Assembly (NCBI GenBank): GCA_026418275.1
Contig: JAOABQ010000107.1
Location: forward strand, 1 to 59,633
Reading direction: 5' to 3'
Length of the DNA: 59,633 nt
Origin: Clostridia bacterium
GTDB taxonomy: Bacteria; Bacillota; Clostridia; Acetivibrionales; DSM-2933
Shown: one piece after another, positions 44,917-54,180 of the stretch
Layout: every line of letters begins with the position of its first letter
How positions within the stretch are numbered: the stretch's first letter is position 1
Position numbers and translations under genes: made by a program
The notes under the pieces: generated by a model
Databases searched by the model: none
What the model was told of the DNA's origin: nothing
The model's input: only the letters and a program-made list of their open reading frames with translations

Positions 44917-46188
44917 ATGGTTTATACGCTTAGAAACAAAGAATTTAGGCTCATCTTCTTGGTAGTCATTGCAGTATCGTTATTTTTTAGTATCCTTTTA
45001 TGTATATACAATTACAGGGTATGGAACGGCTTCAACAAGGAAATGATTGACCGCAATGTGGCGGTAATAGGAAATATGGTTTCATCACACCCTGAACTTG
45101 AAAAAGAAATTGTTTCTGCTTTTACCCGAGAGATGCGTGAAAATGATTTTAAAAAGGGAGCGGATATAGCAAAACAATATGGTTATACAGGAGATCTTCC
45201 CTTCAGTATCACTCCTTTAATGAAGGGTGCCTATAACCGTGAAATGATAGGCATACTCCTTGCTTTCGGTTTACAACCGGCTTTCATTCTCCTTATTATT
45301 CATACCGCATTTTTAATCATTTACAGACGTTTGAGGGAACTGTCCCTTGGGGCGGAAAAGATTATGAGGGGGAACTTCAGTATTAGATTCCCCGAGGGCG
45401 GAGAGGGCGAGCTTCCCAAAATCGGATTTCATTTTAATCAAATGGCAAAAAGGCTGCAGATGACCCTTGAAGAACTAAAAACGGAGAAGCTGCTATTAAA
45501 AAATATGCTTTCGGATATTTCACACCAATTAAAAACGCCTCTGGCATCTTTAAAAATGTTTAATGAATTATTATTGGACGAGAGGAAAAGTGAACCCGGG
45601 ATTCAAAAAGAATTTCTTCAAAAAAGCATGTCACAAATTGAGCGGATGGAATGGCTTATTTATACCTTATTAAAGCTTTCCAGGCTTGAAGCCGGGGTGA
45701 TCGAATTCAATAAAACGAAGGATGATATTGGGAATACCCTTAGGGATGTTTTGAACTCCCTTGAAATAAAGCGCCAGGAAAAGTATCAAAAGGTAGAGCT
45801 GGATCTGGTTAAAAGTACATACCTGCTGCATGACAAAAAATGGCTTGGAGAAGCTTTTCAAAATATCATCAAAAACGCAATGGATTATACCCCTTCAGGT
45901 GGAGCCATATTGATAGGTCTGGAAGAGCAGGAATCAACCCTGTCGGTGACTGTAAGAGATACCGGCGTAGGAATTCCGAAAGAGGAAATTCCTAATGTTT
46001 TCAAACGGTTTTACCGTGGGGAAAGGACAAAGGGGATGACAGCAAAGGGAAGCGGAATTGGCCTTGCTCTGGCAAAACTGATTATTGAGAAGCATGAAGG
46101 GTTTATTGATGTACAAAGTGAGGTGGGGCAAGGAACTATATTTACCATAACTTTTCCTAAAAGCCGGGCTAACATTACAAAAATGTAA
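44917..46188 (+). CDS. Sensor histidine kinase
   Basis: A 423-residue partner of the upstream regulator. TM1 is about residues 10-32, an extracytoplasmic loop of roughly 75 residues follows, TM2 is about 110-136, then HAMP, HisKA with H203 (SDISHQLKTPLASL), and the ATPase domain (FQNIIKNAMDYTPSGG, DTGVGIPKEEI, GSGIGLALAKLIIEKH). The loop is larger than in the intramembrane-sensing BceS class, so it may sense directly. GGAGGAAG ribosome site. Its last codons form part of a candidate regulator site (46175-46188). Confidence 0.92.
   Translation: MVYTLRNKEFRLIFLVVIAVSLFFSILLCIYNYRVWNGFNKEMIDRNVAVIGNMVSSHPELEKEIVSAFTREMRENDFKKGADIAKQYGYTGDLPFSITPLMKGAYNREMIGILLAFGLQPAFILLIIHTAFLIIYRRLRELSLGAEKIMRGNFSIRFPEGGEGELPKIGFHFNQMAKRLQMTLEELKTEKLLLKNMLSDISHQLKTPLASLKMFNELLLDERKSEPGIQKEFLQKSMSQIERMEWLIYTLLKLSRLEAGVIEFNKTKDDIGNTLRDVLNSLEIKRQEKYQKVELDLVKSTYLLHDKKWLGEAFQNIIKNAMDYTPSGGAILIGLEEQESTLSVTVRDTGVGIPKEEIPNVFKRFYRGERTKGMTAKGSGIGLALAKLIIEKHEGFIDVQSEVGQGTIFTITFPKSRANITKM
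46175..46188. promoter_or_regulatory. Candidate response-regulator site (TNACA-N4-TGTAA) before the ABC operon
   Basis: TTACA-AAAA-TGTAA exactly matches the inverted-repeat consensus described for BceR-like regulators. It overlaps the end of the kinase gene; TGTAAGAA recurs at 46207-46214. This is the right position to control the transporter genes starting at 46306. Confidence 0.45.
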
Positions 46189-46305
46189 GAAAACAGTTCA
46201 CTTCATTGTAAGAATACGCTGCTAGTATAGAAATAGTGTAATTACAAAAATGCGGAATGAAGCATTAGCATTGTATTCTATCTCAGGAGGTAAGGAGGAA
46301 AAGGG

Positions 46306-46986
46306 ATGGAAATTTTAAAAACAGTGGGTTTATCAAAGACTTACGGAACAGGGCCTCAGGCGGTAGAGGCGCTAAAGTCTGCCGATATTGTCATAAGACA
46401 GGGAGAATTCGTAGCGGTGGTCGGCCCCAGCGGCTCTGGAAAGAGTACACTTTTACACCTTTTGGGAGGGCTCGATAGACCAACAGCAGGAAATGTATAC
46501 TTAGAAGGCAAAGATATATATTCCCTTCCTGAAAACGATCTTGCGGTTCTAAGAAGGAGGAAGTTCGGTTTCATTTTTCAATTTTATAATTTGATTCCTG
46601 TTTTGTCCGCCCACGAAAATATTGTGCTTCCACTCTTGCTTGATCATAAGGAAATCGATAAGGAATATATTGAGGATTTGATCGGTATACTGGGACTTGC
46701 GGACCGGATAGATCATTTGCCCAATATGCTTTCGGGTGGCCAGCAGCAAAGGGTTGCTATCGGGAGGGCACTGGCAAACAAACCTTCCATTATTTTTGCG
46801 GATGAGCCTACCGGCAATCTGGATACGAAAACGGGAAAGGAAGTATTGGATTTAATACGTATTTCTATTAAGAAATACCATCAAACTCTAGTTATGATTA
46901 CCCATGACCCACAGGTAGCTGCAAGTGCGGATAGAATGATTACCATAGAGGATGGGAAAATTGTAGGGGATAAGGCGGTGGTGTGA
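46306..46986 (+). CDS. ABC transporter ATP-binding protein (LolD/MacB type)
   Basis: A 226-residue ATPase. Walker A GPSGSGKST (40-48), Q-loop FQFYNLIPVL, signature LSGGQQQRV (142-150), Walker B IIFADEPTGNLD, and H-loop VMITHDPQVA. The class powers FtsX-type permeases that move or expel lipids and peptides rather than import small solutes. AGGAGG ribosome site. Its stop codon overlaps the start of the permease gene. Confidence 0.95.
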   Translation: MEILKTVGLSKTYGTGPQAVEALKSADIVIRQGEFVAVVGPSGSGKSTLLHLLGGLDRPTAGNVYLEGKDIYSLPENDLAVLRRRKFGFIFQFYNLIPVLSAHENIVLPLLLDHKEIDKEYIEDLIGILGLADRIDHLPNMLSGGQQQRVAIGRALANKPSIIFADEPTGNLDTKTGKEVLDLIRISIKKYHQTLVMITHDPQVAASADRMITIEDGKIVGDKAVV

Positions 46987-49487
46987 TGAAAAGTTATTTA
47001 GGCCTGGTTCCCAGATACTTAAAGAAGCAATACAAACGGTCGGTTTTAACCATTGTTGGAATTATTCTATCAGTAGCTTTGATCACAGCGACAGGAGTCA
47101 TCGGTGCCACCTTAAAGCAAAATCTTATTGAGAGCACGAAAATCATATCCGGTCCGCAGCATGCTGCTTTTGTAAACTTGGACCACCGGCAGCATAACCT
47201 TCTGAAAAGCTATGCAAAAGTAGAAAAGGCAGGTGGAAACATTTTTGCAGGAGTTTTAAAGAGGGAAGATATAAATTTTACGATGGGAATTGAAGGCTGT
47301 GATACCGAAATGATTGAGATGGCCGGAAGAACCTTTATAAAGGGTGGATTTCCAAAGGGAAAAGGTGAAATAGCGCTTGAAGAGTGGGCACTTGAGGAAC
47401 TCAGTATCAAACCGGTGATTGGCCAGAAGGTCCGTTTGAAGTTTATGGCAAGCAAAGAGGTAAACCATGTAAAATCATCTGAAACGGAGGCTGAATTTAT
47501 ACTGGCAGGAATTTTAAAAACCCAGTCCAGAAGTATGGGGGCTGCATATTCTTTTGTATCCATTGATACGGTTTACGAGATATTTCCTAAAGCAAATCCT
47601 AATTATGGAATGCTGGTTCAGGTAAAAGAGGGGCTTCCTATACGGGAAACCCTTGAGGAGATCCGGCAGAATTTAAAGTTGAACGAGGATCAAGTACAGT
47701 ATAACGAATCCCTCTTAATGGCCTTGGGTGAAAATAAAGACATTCTCCTGGTACAAATATTTCTGGCCCTCATTATCATCATTGCTACGGTTGCTGCAGT
47801 ATACAATATTTTTAATATTTCTGTCTTAGAAAGAATTAAACAATTCGGTTTACTGCGTTCAGTGGGAACAACGCCGAAGCAGATAAGAAGGATTGTCTTT
47901 GGAGAAGGAGTCTTTTTATCCCTGGTTTCAATACCCCTTGGGATAGGACTGGGAATAGCTCTAGTGTATTTGCTGGCAGGAGGAATGTCGACCCTTGTCA
48001 TGGTACCGAATGAGGTGGTTATTCCTATAGGAGTTATTTTAGGGACTGCGGGGTTAAGTCTGGCTGCGGTTTTATTTTCAGCGGTTCGGCCTGCATTTTT
48101 AGCGGGAAAAGTAACTCCTCTGGAAGCCGTTCGCATGAACACGGCATTTATGAAGCAAAGTATGATTATAAAACCCAGAAAATGGCACAAATGGATTGGC
48201 CGGTTATGGGGGATAGGGGGCAAACTGGCATACCTAAACTTGTTAAGACATAAAAAACGTTTTGTGGCAACCACCTTTTCAATGTGTATAGGCATTGTGC
48301 TGTTTATTGTTTTCAGTTATTTGATTTGGGGTGCCAATCCTACAAAGGTTCTGGATGGTGTGTTCTTTGGGGATTATGTTTTAAATATAGATGGTGAAAC
48401 AAAAGCGGATCAACCTGATGCTGCAAAATCCATTGGGAAAATCAAAGGTGTATCAGAGGTCTTTAAAACCTCGGTAGGTGTTGTGGATATTTTGTTTAAA
48501 GAGCAGGATATCAATGCAAATTATAAAAGCATGCTTTCCAAAAAGCATAATATAAAACTGGAAAAAGATAAGGAAACAGGATTGTACACTGATACGGCCG
48601 CATTCTACGGTTATTCTGAAAACGCGCTTAAAGCTGCAAATCAACATCTAATCGAAGGCAAAATCGATATGGATAAAATGGCAAAAGAGGATGAGGTTTT
48701 CATCATTAACCATTCAAAGGTAGAGAATGGGCTGCAAATAAGCAATGTAAAAATAGGAGATGAAATAAAGATTAGAACGGCCTTATTGGAGAATGATAAG
48801 CTTCAACCCGGGGCGGTAAGGAAGCTTAAGGTTGCCGGGATTTTAAGCGACAAACCTGTTCCAATACAATTCAATGTTATGGGTATCAGTATTGTAGCCC
48901 ATGAAAATACGTTTAAAAGGCACGGCGGAATGAGGCTGATGAGCCAATACAATATAAACCTTTCTAAGGACGCAGAAAGGGTGCAGGCTGCAAATGCTCT
49001 TAGGACCCTGTCAAGAAACATTGAGAACAGCCGGTTGGTTTCATTGGAAGAGGAAATCAAAAAGCTGAAGGAGCAAAAAAGGCAAATATCAATCCTTTTA
49101 TACGGGCTAATAGGGATCATAGCGTTGATTGGTATTTTCAGCATAGTCAATACCATCAGCACCAATTTGATACTTCGGGTGAGGGAATTTGGAGTTTTAA
49201 GAGCAGTGGGAATGACCAACCAGGAACTCAAGCAGATGGTAAGAATGGAAGGGATGTTTTACGGTATGATCAGTGCCATCTGGGGAGTCATAGTCGGTAG
49301 CATATTTGCTTATATACTTTATCGCCTAATAAGAAAGGAGGCAACCTATTTGGTATGGCAGATACCCTGGCAGGCTATACTAATTGCCTGCGCAGGAAGT
49401 ATTTTGCTGGGGCTTCTGGCGACGGTTGTTCCTACTAAAAGGATTTCCTCCATGAATATCATAGATTCAATCAAGTCGGCGGAATAG
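46986..49487 (+). CDS. ABC transporter permease with two FtsX domains
   Basis: A protein of about 833 residues. Layout: TM near 20-40, large extracytoplasmic domain (about 45-250), three TMs (about 255-385), a second TM near 425-445, a second extracytoplasmic domain (about 450-700), and three final TMs. Each half has the FtsX signature region (SVLERIKQFGLLRSVGTTPK and LRVREFGVLRAVGMTNQELK). A duplicated-FtsX permease like this is typical of macrolide/peptide/lipid-handling exporters, and differs from BceB (about 650 residues, single domain). ATG 46986 shares one base with the TGA of the ATPase gene; GTG 46983 is an alternative. The stop is one base from the convergent dmkA stop. Confidence 0.9.
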   Translation: MKSYLGLVPRYLKKQYKRSVLTIVGIILSVALITATGVIGATLKQNLIESTKIISGPQHAAFVNLDHRQHNLLKSYAKVEKAGGNIFAGVLKREDINFTMGIEGCDTEMIEMAGRTFIKGGFPKGKGEIALEEWALEELSIKPVIGQKVRLKFMASKEVNHVKSSETEAEFILAGILKTQSRSMGAAYSFVSIDTVYEIFPKANPNYGMLVQVKEGLPIRETLEEIRQNLKLNEDQVQYNESLLMALGENKDILLVQIFLALIIIIATVAAVYNIFNISVLERIKQFGLLRSVGTTPKQIRRIVFGEGVFLSLVSIPLGIGLGIALVYLLAGGMSTLVMVPNEVVIPIGVILGTAGLSLAAVLFSAVRPAFLAGKVTPLEAVRMNTAFMKQSMIIKPRKWHKWIGRLWGIGGKLAYLNLLRHKKRFVATTFSMCIGIVLFIVFSYLIWGANPTKVLDGVFFGDYVLNIDGETKADQPDAAKSIGKIKGVSEVFKTSVGVVDILFKEQDINANYKSMLSKKHNIKLEKDKETGLYTDTAAFYGYSENALKAANQHLIEGKIDMDKMAKEDEVFIINHSKVENGLQISNVKIGDEIKIRTALLENDKLQPGAVRKLKVAGILSDKPVPIQFNVMGISIVAHENTFKRHGGMRLMSQYNINLSKDAERVQAANALRTLSRNIENSRLVSLEEEIKKLKEQKRQISILLYGLIGIIALIGIFSIVNTISTNLILRVREFGVLRAVGMTNQELKQMVRMEGMFYGMISAIWGVIVGSIFAYILYRLIRKEATYLVWQIPWQAILIACAGSILLGLLATVVPTKRISSMNIIDSIKSAE

Positions 49488-49488
49488 C

Positions 49489-50367
49489 TTACCGGATCAA
49501 CAAACTGCCGATAAGCAGGCATCCGAAGAGGAAATGAGTGTTAGCTGTCCTGGGTACGACAATTTTTCGGTGAGGACAGCTTAGGCTAAGCAGTTTATAT
49601 GTCTTAAGCCCGTAAGGAAGAGACAAATAGGTAAGGAAGGACCACACCGGAAGAATTTTTACATAGGTAAGGATGGGCATCATAAGGTAGGATGACAATA
49701 AAACAGCTAAAAACAGCTTCCTTGCATTATGATACCCGATCATTACCGAAAGCGTGGCCAGCTTGTTTTTGGTATCATTTTCAATGTCCCGGATTTCATT
49801 GCTGATCAAAAGTAATGAAACCAGGCACGAGACAGGAATGGACAGCCAAATGACGGTAAATGAGAATTTTCCTGAAAAAGCATAATAGCTTCCATATACC
49901 ATCAATACACCCATCAGGAAAAATACCAAAATGACCCCAAGGGCTTTATCCTTGTATGAAAAGGGTTTGCCCGTGTAAAAATATCCGCCTAAAAAACCGA
50001 TGATACCGATAATGAGAAGCTGGGGGCCTGCGTGATAGGTCAGGTACAAGCCGATGGGAACGGTAAGGCCAAAGCACGCGAGTCCTGCTAAAAATATGAA
50101 GTACTCCAGCAGCAATCTTTTATTAAACGGTACCTTTAAATGGGGATTCTTTTCCGGAAGAATCCCCGATTTAAATTCGAAAAAATCATTAATCAGGTTT
50201 ACACCTGATTGGATCAACAACCCGCCCATCGTAACCAGTATGAAGGTTAGAAAATTAAAGTATCCGTCTATGAAAGCGGCTGCTGACCCTAAAGTTGTGG
50301 GAATAAATGCAGCGGTTAGGGAAAAAGGCCGCCACGCTTTCCAAACGGCCTTTATATATCCTTTCAT
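49489..50367 (-). CDS. dmkA: UbiA-family prenyltransferase (DmkA/MenA-like)
   Basis: A 292-residue polytopic membrane enzyme that attaches a polyprenyl chain to an aromatic head group, probably 1,4-dihydroxy-2-naphthoate, giving demethylmenaquinone. The two Asp-rich motifs are INDFFEFKSG (first) and NEIRDIENDTKN (second), with TGKPFSYKDKALG between them. The start ATG at 50367 follows GAGGAGG; the track frame beginning at 50406 lacks one. It lies downstream of ndh2 on the same strand. In Listeria the orthologous dmkA makes the quinone dedicated to extracellular electron transfer, and here it sits in the same gene set. MenA of ordinary menaquinone synthesis is the alternative. Confidence 0.87.
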   Translation of the reverse strand: MKGYIKAVWKAWRPFSLTAAFIPTTLGSAAAFIDGYFNFLTFILVTMGGLLIQSGVNLINDFFEFKSGILPEKNPHLKVPFNKRLLLEYFIFLAGLACFGLTVPIGLYLTYHAGPQLLIIGIIGFLGGYFYTGKPFSYKDKALGVILVFFLMGVLMVYGSYYAFSGKFSFTVIWLSIPVSCLVSLLLISNEIRDIENDTKNKLATLSVMIGYHNARKLFLAVLLSSYLMMPILTYVKILPVWSFLTYLSLPYGLKTYKLLSLSCPHRKIVVPRTANTHFLFGCLLIGSLLIR

Positions 50368-50459
50368 AAAGCTCCTCCTCATAATTTCCTGTAAATATTG
50401 CCCCAAAATTCCCCCTTATGGAACCGCTAGGGAGGAAGAGAAAGTGTTTTAAAATTGTC

Positions 50460-52223
50460 TTATCTAAAAAGCCATAATTTAACCATTCTGTTGCGTACCA
50501 CATACCTCCACTGCCGCATAAGGTATGGAATCAGGTAGTAATCTACCCCGAAAGCTCTTCCGGCCCCGCCAAGCAAACAAAGGGCGGAGGGGATATACCA
50601 CAGTTCCCGCAGGTACATACCTGTGGAAAGAATGAAATTTATATTGAGACCCACCGATACCAAAGCAGCGATGAATGTAAAGCTTCCTGTAATAAACGCA
50701 AGTCCTAAGCCAAGTTCCGACAAGATGATGAATTTTTGAAACAGGACCTGATTTGGTATAACAACATTTTCAAAAATCGTGGAATAAAATGGAATGCTAA
50801 GCTTTAATGCTTTTTCCGCTGCGGTGGTTACTGAAGCACTGGTGGCAGTATCTGTGACCATGCTGGAAAGCATCGGCTTTGTAAACCATCCCTCATTTAA
50901 TTTGTTTATTCCTTCCATGAGCCAGGAATAGCCTAAAAACAATCTGATGGGAAGCAGCCAAAAGTTTGGTGTTGTTGCCGAACAATGGTCTTCCAGAATG
51001 GTTTTATCCTGCTTTTTGTGAAGAAACTCATGCTTGATATAACGGATGACAAGCTCAAATCCTCCAATACCAAACAAGTAATGCATGTTGACAAGGTATT
51101 TCATTAAAATTGATAAATACCTGGGAAGTTGACGTCCCATAATATCGCTTACAGCAAAATAGCTTCCGATGGATACCATGACTCCATGTAATTTCGGTTT
51201 TAATTTTTCTTTTTCCTTGCCCCTTAAATCTGCAAGGATATTTTTAGCGGCTGCCTTTCCGGTTTGCAATGCGGTTTCTACCATCGCAGGCAGCGTAAAA
51301 GAACCGGTATGAAATGCGGCAATATCACCGACTGCATAAACATTTTTATATTCGGTTTGCGTATATTCGTTAACCTTGATCCTGCAGCCCTTGGTCTCGA
51401 GGGTACAAAGGTTATTGCCGATTTCGGCCGCCCGGATACCGGCTGTCCAAATCAGGGTGAATGAAGGGATCATAACACCGTTCTTCAGTTCTACCGAGTC
51501 CGGATTTACTTTGCTGATCGCACAGTTTAGCCTGACATCCACCTTCAGCTTTTTAGTCAGGTACTTCATTGACTTTTCGATATTTTTAGCCTTAAGATTA
51601 TTTAAAATATTGGGCATCGCTTCAACAAGAATGATTTTGACATCATCCTTTGGGATGTGATGCTCCCGGCAGAGGGATTTTACCCATAGAGCCAATTCAC
51701 CGGTCATTTCTACCCCGGTAAAGCCTCCCCCGCCAATGATGAACGTAAGCAGGGCTTTTCTTTTTTCAGGGTCTGTTTCCTGTGCTGCCATTAGGAAGGT
51801 TTCCTTTATATGTTCTCTAATTTTCACAGCATCCTGAAAGGACCACAGGGTAAAGCTATTTTCCTTTAGCCCTGGGATTCCGTAGAAATTCGGCTGGCTG
51901 CCCGCTGCAATGATAAGGTAATCATAGCTTAACTTTTTTGTACTCGAAATTAAAAGTTTCTTTTCAAAGTCATAGTGGGTAATTTCATCTTGGATTATTT
52001 TAACATCCGTATATTTAAAAATTTCCTTTAACGGGACAATAATGCCATCTTTATTAATCCGGTTGCCGGCTACTTCATGAAGTTCGGTTAAAAGTGTATG
52101 GTAAGGGTTCTTATCAATGATTGTTATTTCATAATCATCGGTTTTTCTTCTTGCCTTCTGAAGCGTAAGTGCGGCTTCTATACCGGCATAACCTGCTCCT
52201 AGTATGAGAATTTTTTTTTGCAT
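50460..52223 (-). CDS. ndh2: Type II NADH dehydrogenase with C-terminal DoxX-like membrane domain
   Basis: A 587-residue fusion. Residues 1-400 are NDH-2: FAD-binding LILGAGYAGIEAAL (GxGxxG), NADH-binding IIGGGGFTGVEMTGEL, and the flavin-site YAVGDIAAF. NDH-2 oxidises NADH and reduces a quinone without pumping ions. Residues about 425-587 are a four-helix membrane region like DoxX/TQO small subunits (LPIRLFLGYSWLMEGINKL, LSELGLGLAFITGSFTFIAA). A C-terminal membrane extension also marks the Listeria Ndh2 of the flavin-based electron transfer locus. GGGAGG ribosome site; extended -10 (TGATATAAT, minus strand, 52393-52401) upstream. Reads divergently from pplA. Confidence 0.92.
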   Translation of the reverse strand: MQKKILILGAGYAGIEAALTLQKARRKTDDYEITIIDKNPYHTLLTELHEVAGNRINKDGIIVPLKEIFKYTDVKIIQDEITHYDFEKKLLISSTKKLSYDYLIIAAGSQPNFYGIPGLKENSFTLWSFQDAVKIREHIKETFLMAAQETDPEKRKALLTFIIGGGGFTGVEMTGELALWVKSLCREHHIPKDDVKIILVEAMPNILNNLKAKNIEKSMKYLTKKLKVDVRLNCAISKVNPDSVELKNGVMIPSFTLIWTAGIRAAEIGNNLCTLETKGCRIKVNEYTQTEYKNVYAVGDIAAFHTGSFTLPAMVETALQTGKAAAKNILADLRGKEKEKLKPKLHGVMVSIGSYFAVSDIMGRQLPRYLSILMKYLVNMHYLFGIGGFELVIRYIKHEFLHKKQDKTILEDHCSATTPNFWLLPIRLFLGYSWLMEGINKLNEGWFTKPMLSSMVTDTATSASVTTAAEKALKLSIPFYSTIFENVVIPNQVLFQKFIILSELGLGLAFITGSFTFIAALVSVGLNINFILSTGMYLRELWYIPSALCLLGGAGRAFGVDYYLIPYLMRQWRYVVRNRMVKLWLFR

Positions 52224-52564
52224 GTAAAAGCCTCCCGGTGGTTAATAAGTATATTCCATATCAAGTAAAACATAATAGCTTAACATAATATGTACAGAAC
52301 CATAAGAGTTCTTGCTTCCTATTCTTTGTGGATGGTATTGATTTTAACCTTAAGAGAATCAAAATGAGTATATAAAAGGATATATCCATTCCATTATATC
52401 ACGCTTTTGCTGATTTAAAAGAGAAATCAGTAAAGTTTTATTGGAATATTATTCAAGTGTTTATGTGTTTGACATGGCTGTAGAAGGTAGATATAATTTA
52501 TAATATAACTACATTATGTAAAGCATTTTATGCAATACATATGAATAAGAGGGGGCTTAAATTT
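52224..52564. other. Divergent control region between ndh2 and pplA
   Basis: Holds a candidate extended -10 for ndh2 (minus strand, ATTATA at 52393-52398, giving a leader of about 170 bases) and the consensus pplA promoter. A stem TTGATTTT/AGAATCAA-type pairing is visible near 52338-52360. No recognised operator. Confidence 0.45.
52469..52497 (+). promoter_or_regulatory. Consensus sigma-A promoter of the electron-transfer operon
   Basis: TTGACA (52469-52474), 17-bp spacer, TATAAT (52492-52497). A full consensus match, so strong basal expression of pplA is expected. Confidence 0.88.
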
Positions 52565-52972
52565 ATGAAAAAGCTTTTGGCAGTGATTATTTCAGTTTTT
52601 CTTGCAGCAAGCTTGATGACAGGGTGTGCGAAAAATGAGGCGGCGTTTAAGGATGGGGATTATTCGGCAAAGAGTGATCCGGATGAACGCGGAAACTATG
52701 GAGAAATGAAGATTAAGGTAAGCGACGGGAAAATTGCAGAGGTAGATTTTAAGGAATTTACGCCAAAGGGCCCGAAAGATGAGAATTATGGAAAAGGTAA
52801 TGAAGAAAATTACAAAAAGGCACAGGATGCATTGAAGGCGGCAAAAACTTATGGTCCCAAGCTGATAGAGACGCAGGATGTTGAAAAGGTTGATCTTATA
52901 TCCGGCGCAACTGGATCTCATACATTGTTTAAGGATCTTGCAAAAAAAGCGTTAGAAGCTGCTAAGAAGTAA
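52565..52972 (+). CDS. pplA: FMN-binding lipoprotein (PplA-like)
   Basis: A 135-residue extracytoplasmic lipoprotein (lipobox LMTGC, Cys21) with one FMN-binding domain. The flavinylation motif is D110-LI-SGATGS, with S118 as the predicted attachment residue; Thr is more usual. Listeria PplA carries two such domains, so this is a minimal one-flavin version. It would pick up electrons from the membrane quinone through EetA/EetB and pass them to extracellular acceptors. ATG 52565 follows GAGGGGG; ATG 52541 has no ribosome site. It is followed by a terminator-like hairpin, then the ApbE gene. Confidence 0.88.
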   Translation: MKKLLAVIISVFLAASLMTGCAKNEAAFKDGDYSAKSDPDERGNYGEMKIKVSDGKIAEVDFKEFTPKGPKDENYGKGNEENYKKAQDALKAAKTYGPKLIETQDVEKVDLISGATGSHTLFKDLAKKALEAAKK

Positions 52973-52988
52973 AAAGTTTTGGTATAAT

Positions 52989-53025
52989 AATAGTGCCCTT
53001 GGATTTTCTTGGGGCACTATTTTAT
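52989..53025 (+). terminator. Terminator between pplA and apbE
   Basis: AATAGTGCCC / GGGCACTATT stem with TTGG/CTTG-side pairing around the loop, followed by TTATTTATG. Partial read-through would make pplA more abundant than the genes behind it. Confidence 0.75.
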
Positions 53026-53067
53026 TTATGTTTAGAGACAATTTTTTTCTCTTAGGTAAGGAGGATT

Positions 53068-54180
53068 ATGGAAACGGGGCTAAGAAGGTGTTTTTACATG
53101 AAAAATGAGGTGTTTGATATCCTGCGGAAAAAGAGATTATCCATGCCATTCTTTAAAAAGGTTATATTTTTTACGGCAGTGCTTATGCTTTTGACCGCTT
53201 GCAGCAATTCCCAGCCAGTACCCGTGGAGAAGCAGGGATTTTATATGGGAACCTTCATAAGCGAAAAGGTTTATGGAGAAAACGCCGAGAAGGCGGCTGG
53301 GGAAGTTATGGATAAAATGAAGCAGATTGAGTCTTCCATGACCATCAATGCACCTGGAGGGGAAGTAAACAATCTTAATATGCAATCAGGAAACCAAAAA
53401 GTAAATTTGAGCGAAGAGACACTCTATGTTCTTGGAAAGGCAAAGCATTTTTCTACGCTGAGTGAAGGGGCTTTTAATGTCACGGTAGGGCCTTTGGTCA
53501 AAGCTTGGGGAATATTCACACAAAACCCGAGAGTACCGGAAAAGGGTGAAATAAGCCGTCTGTTAAGTCTTGTTGACGATAAGGATTTAACCATAAACGA
53601 ACAAGAACATTGGGCAAAGCTAAGTAAAAAGGGGCAAGTAGTAGATTTAGGCGGGATTGCAAAAGGGTATGCAGGGGATGCTGCTATCAATATTTATAAA
53701 AAATACAATATTAAATCTGCTTATATAAATCTAGGTGGGAATGTTGTGGTCCTGGGAAGTAAGCCGGACGGTACTCCCTGGAAGGTGGGAATCCAAAATC
53801 CAAGGGCGCAGAACGGCGTTTACATGGCTGTTCTGAGTGTAAAAGACAAGGCGGTTGTCTCATCGGGCGATTATGAAAGATATTTTGAAAAGGATGGAAT
53901 CCGATACCACCATATTATTGACCCAAAGACGGGATATCCGGCGGATTCAGACCTCATAGGCACAACCATTGTTGCCGATCTCTCCATCGATGCGGATGCT
54001 TTGTCAACGGCGACTTTTGTATTGGGGCTTGAGAAGGGCATGCGGCTTGCTCAAAGTATAGAAGGTGTAGAAGCGGTTTTTATTACAAAGGATAAGAAAG
54101 TTTATGCAACAAAGGGCCTGGAAGAGAATTTAAAAATGGATGATGAAAGCAAGGAATTTGAATATGTTAAAAAAAGGTGA
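53068..54180 (+). CDS. apbE: FAD:protein FMN transferase
   Basis: Transfers FMN from FAD onto Ser/Thr of target proteins, here most likely the PplA-like lipoprotein; called FmnA in the Listeria system. The product is up to 370 residues and has a lipoprotein-type signal (ending LLTAC, about residue 45 from this start). Motifs: GAFNVTVGPLVKAWG, VDLGGIAKGYAGD, YHHIIDPKTGYPA, and the Mg-binding DALSTATFVLG. ATG 53068 sits four bases after AAGGAGG; ATG 53143 gives a more usual signal peptide but has no ribosome site. The last 17 bases overlap eetA. Confidence 0.93.
   Translation: METGLRRCFYMKNEVFDILRKKRLSMPFFKKVIFFTAVLMLLTACSNSQPVPVEKQGFYMGTFISEKVYGENAEKAAGEVMDKMKQIESSMTINAPGGEVNNLNMQSGNQKVNLSEETLYVLGKAKHFSTLSEGAFNVTVGPLVKAWGIFTQNPRVPEKGEISRLLSLVDDKDLTINEQEHWAKLSKKGQVVDLGGIAKGYAGDAAINIYKKYNIKSAYINLGGNVVVLGSKPDGTPWKVGIQNPRAQNGVYMAVLSVKDKAVVSSGDYERYFEKDGIRYHHIIDPKTGYPADSDLIGTTIVADLSIDADALSTATFVLGLEKGMRLAQSIEGVEAVFITKDKKVYATKGLEENLKMDDESKEFEYVKKR

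Noticed and set aside
46306..49487. Classical BceAB bacitracin-type transporter
   Set aside because: The permease has two FtsX halves and about 833 residues, and the kinase has a sizeable extracellular loop, unlike BceB/BceS.
52989..53025. Another copy of the 105-bp repeat
   Set aside because: TAGTGCCC...GGGCACTA resembles its ends, but the rest of the element is missing and it functions well as a simple terminator.
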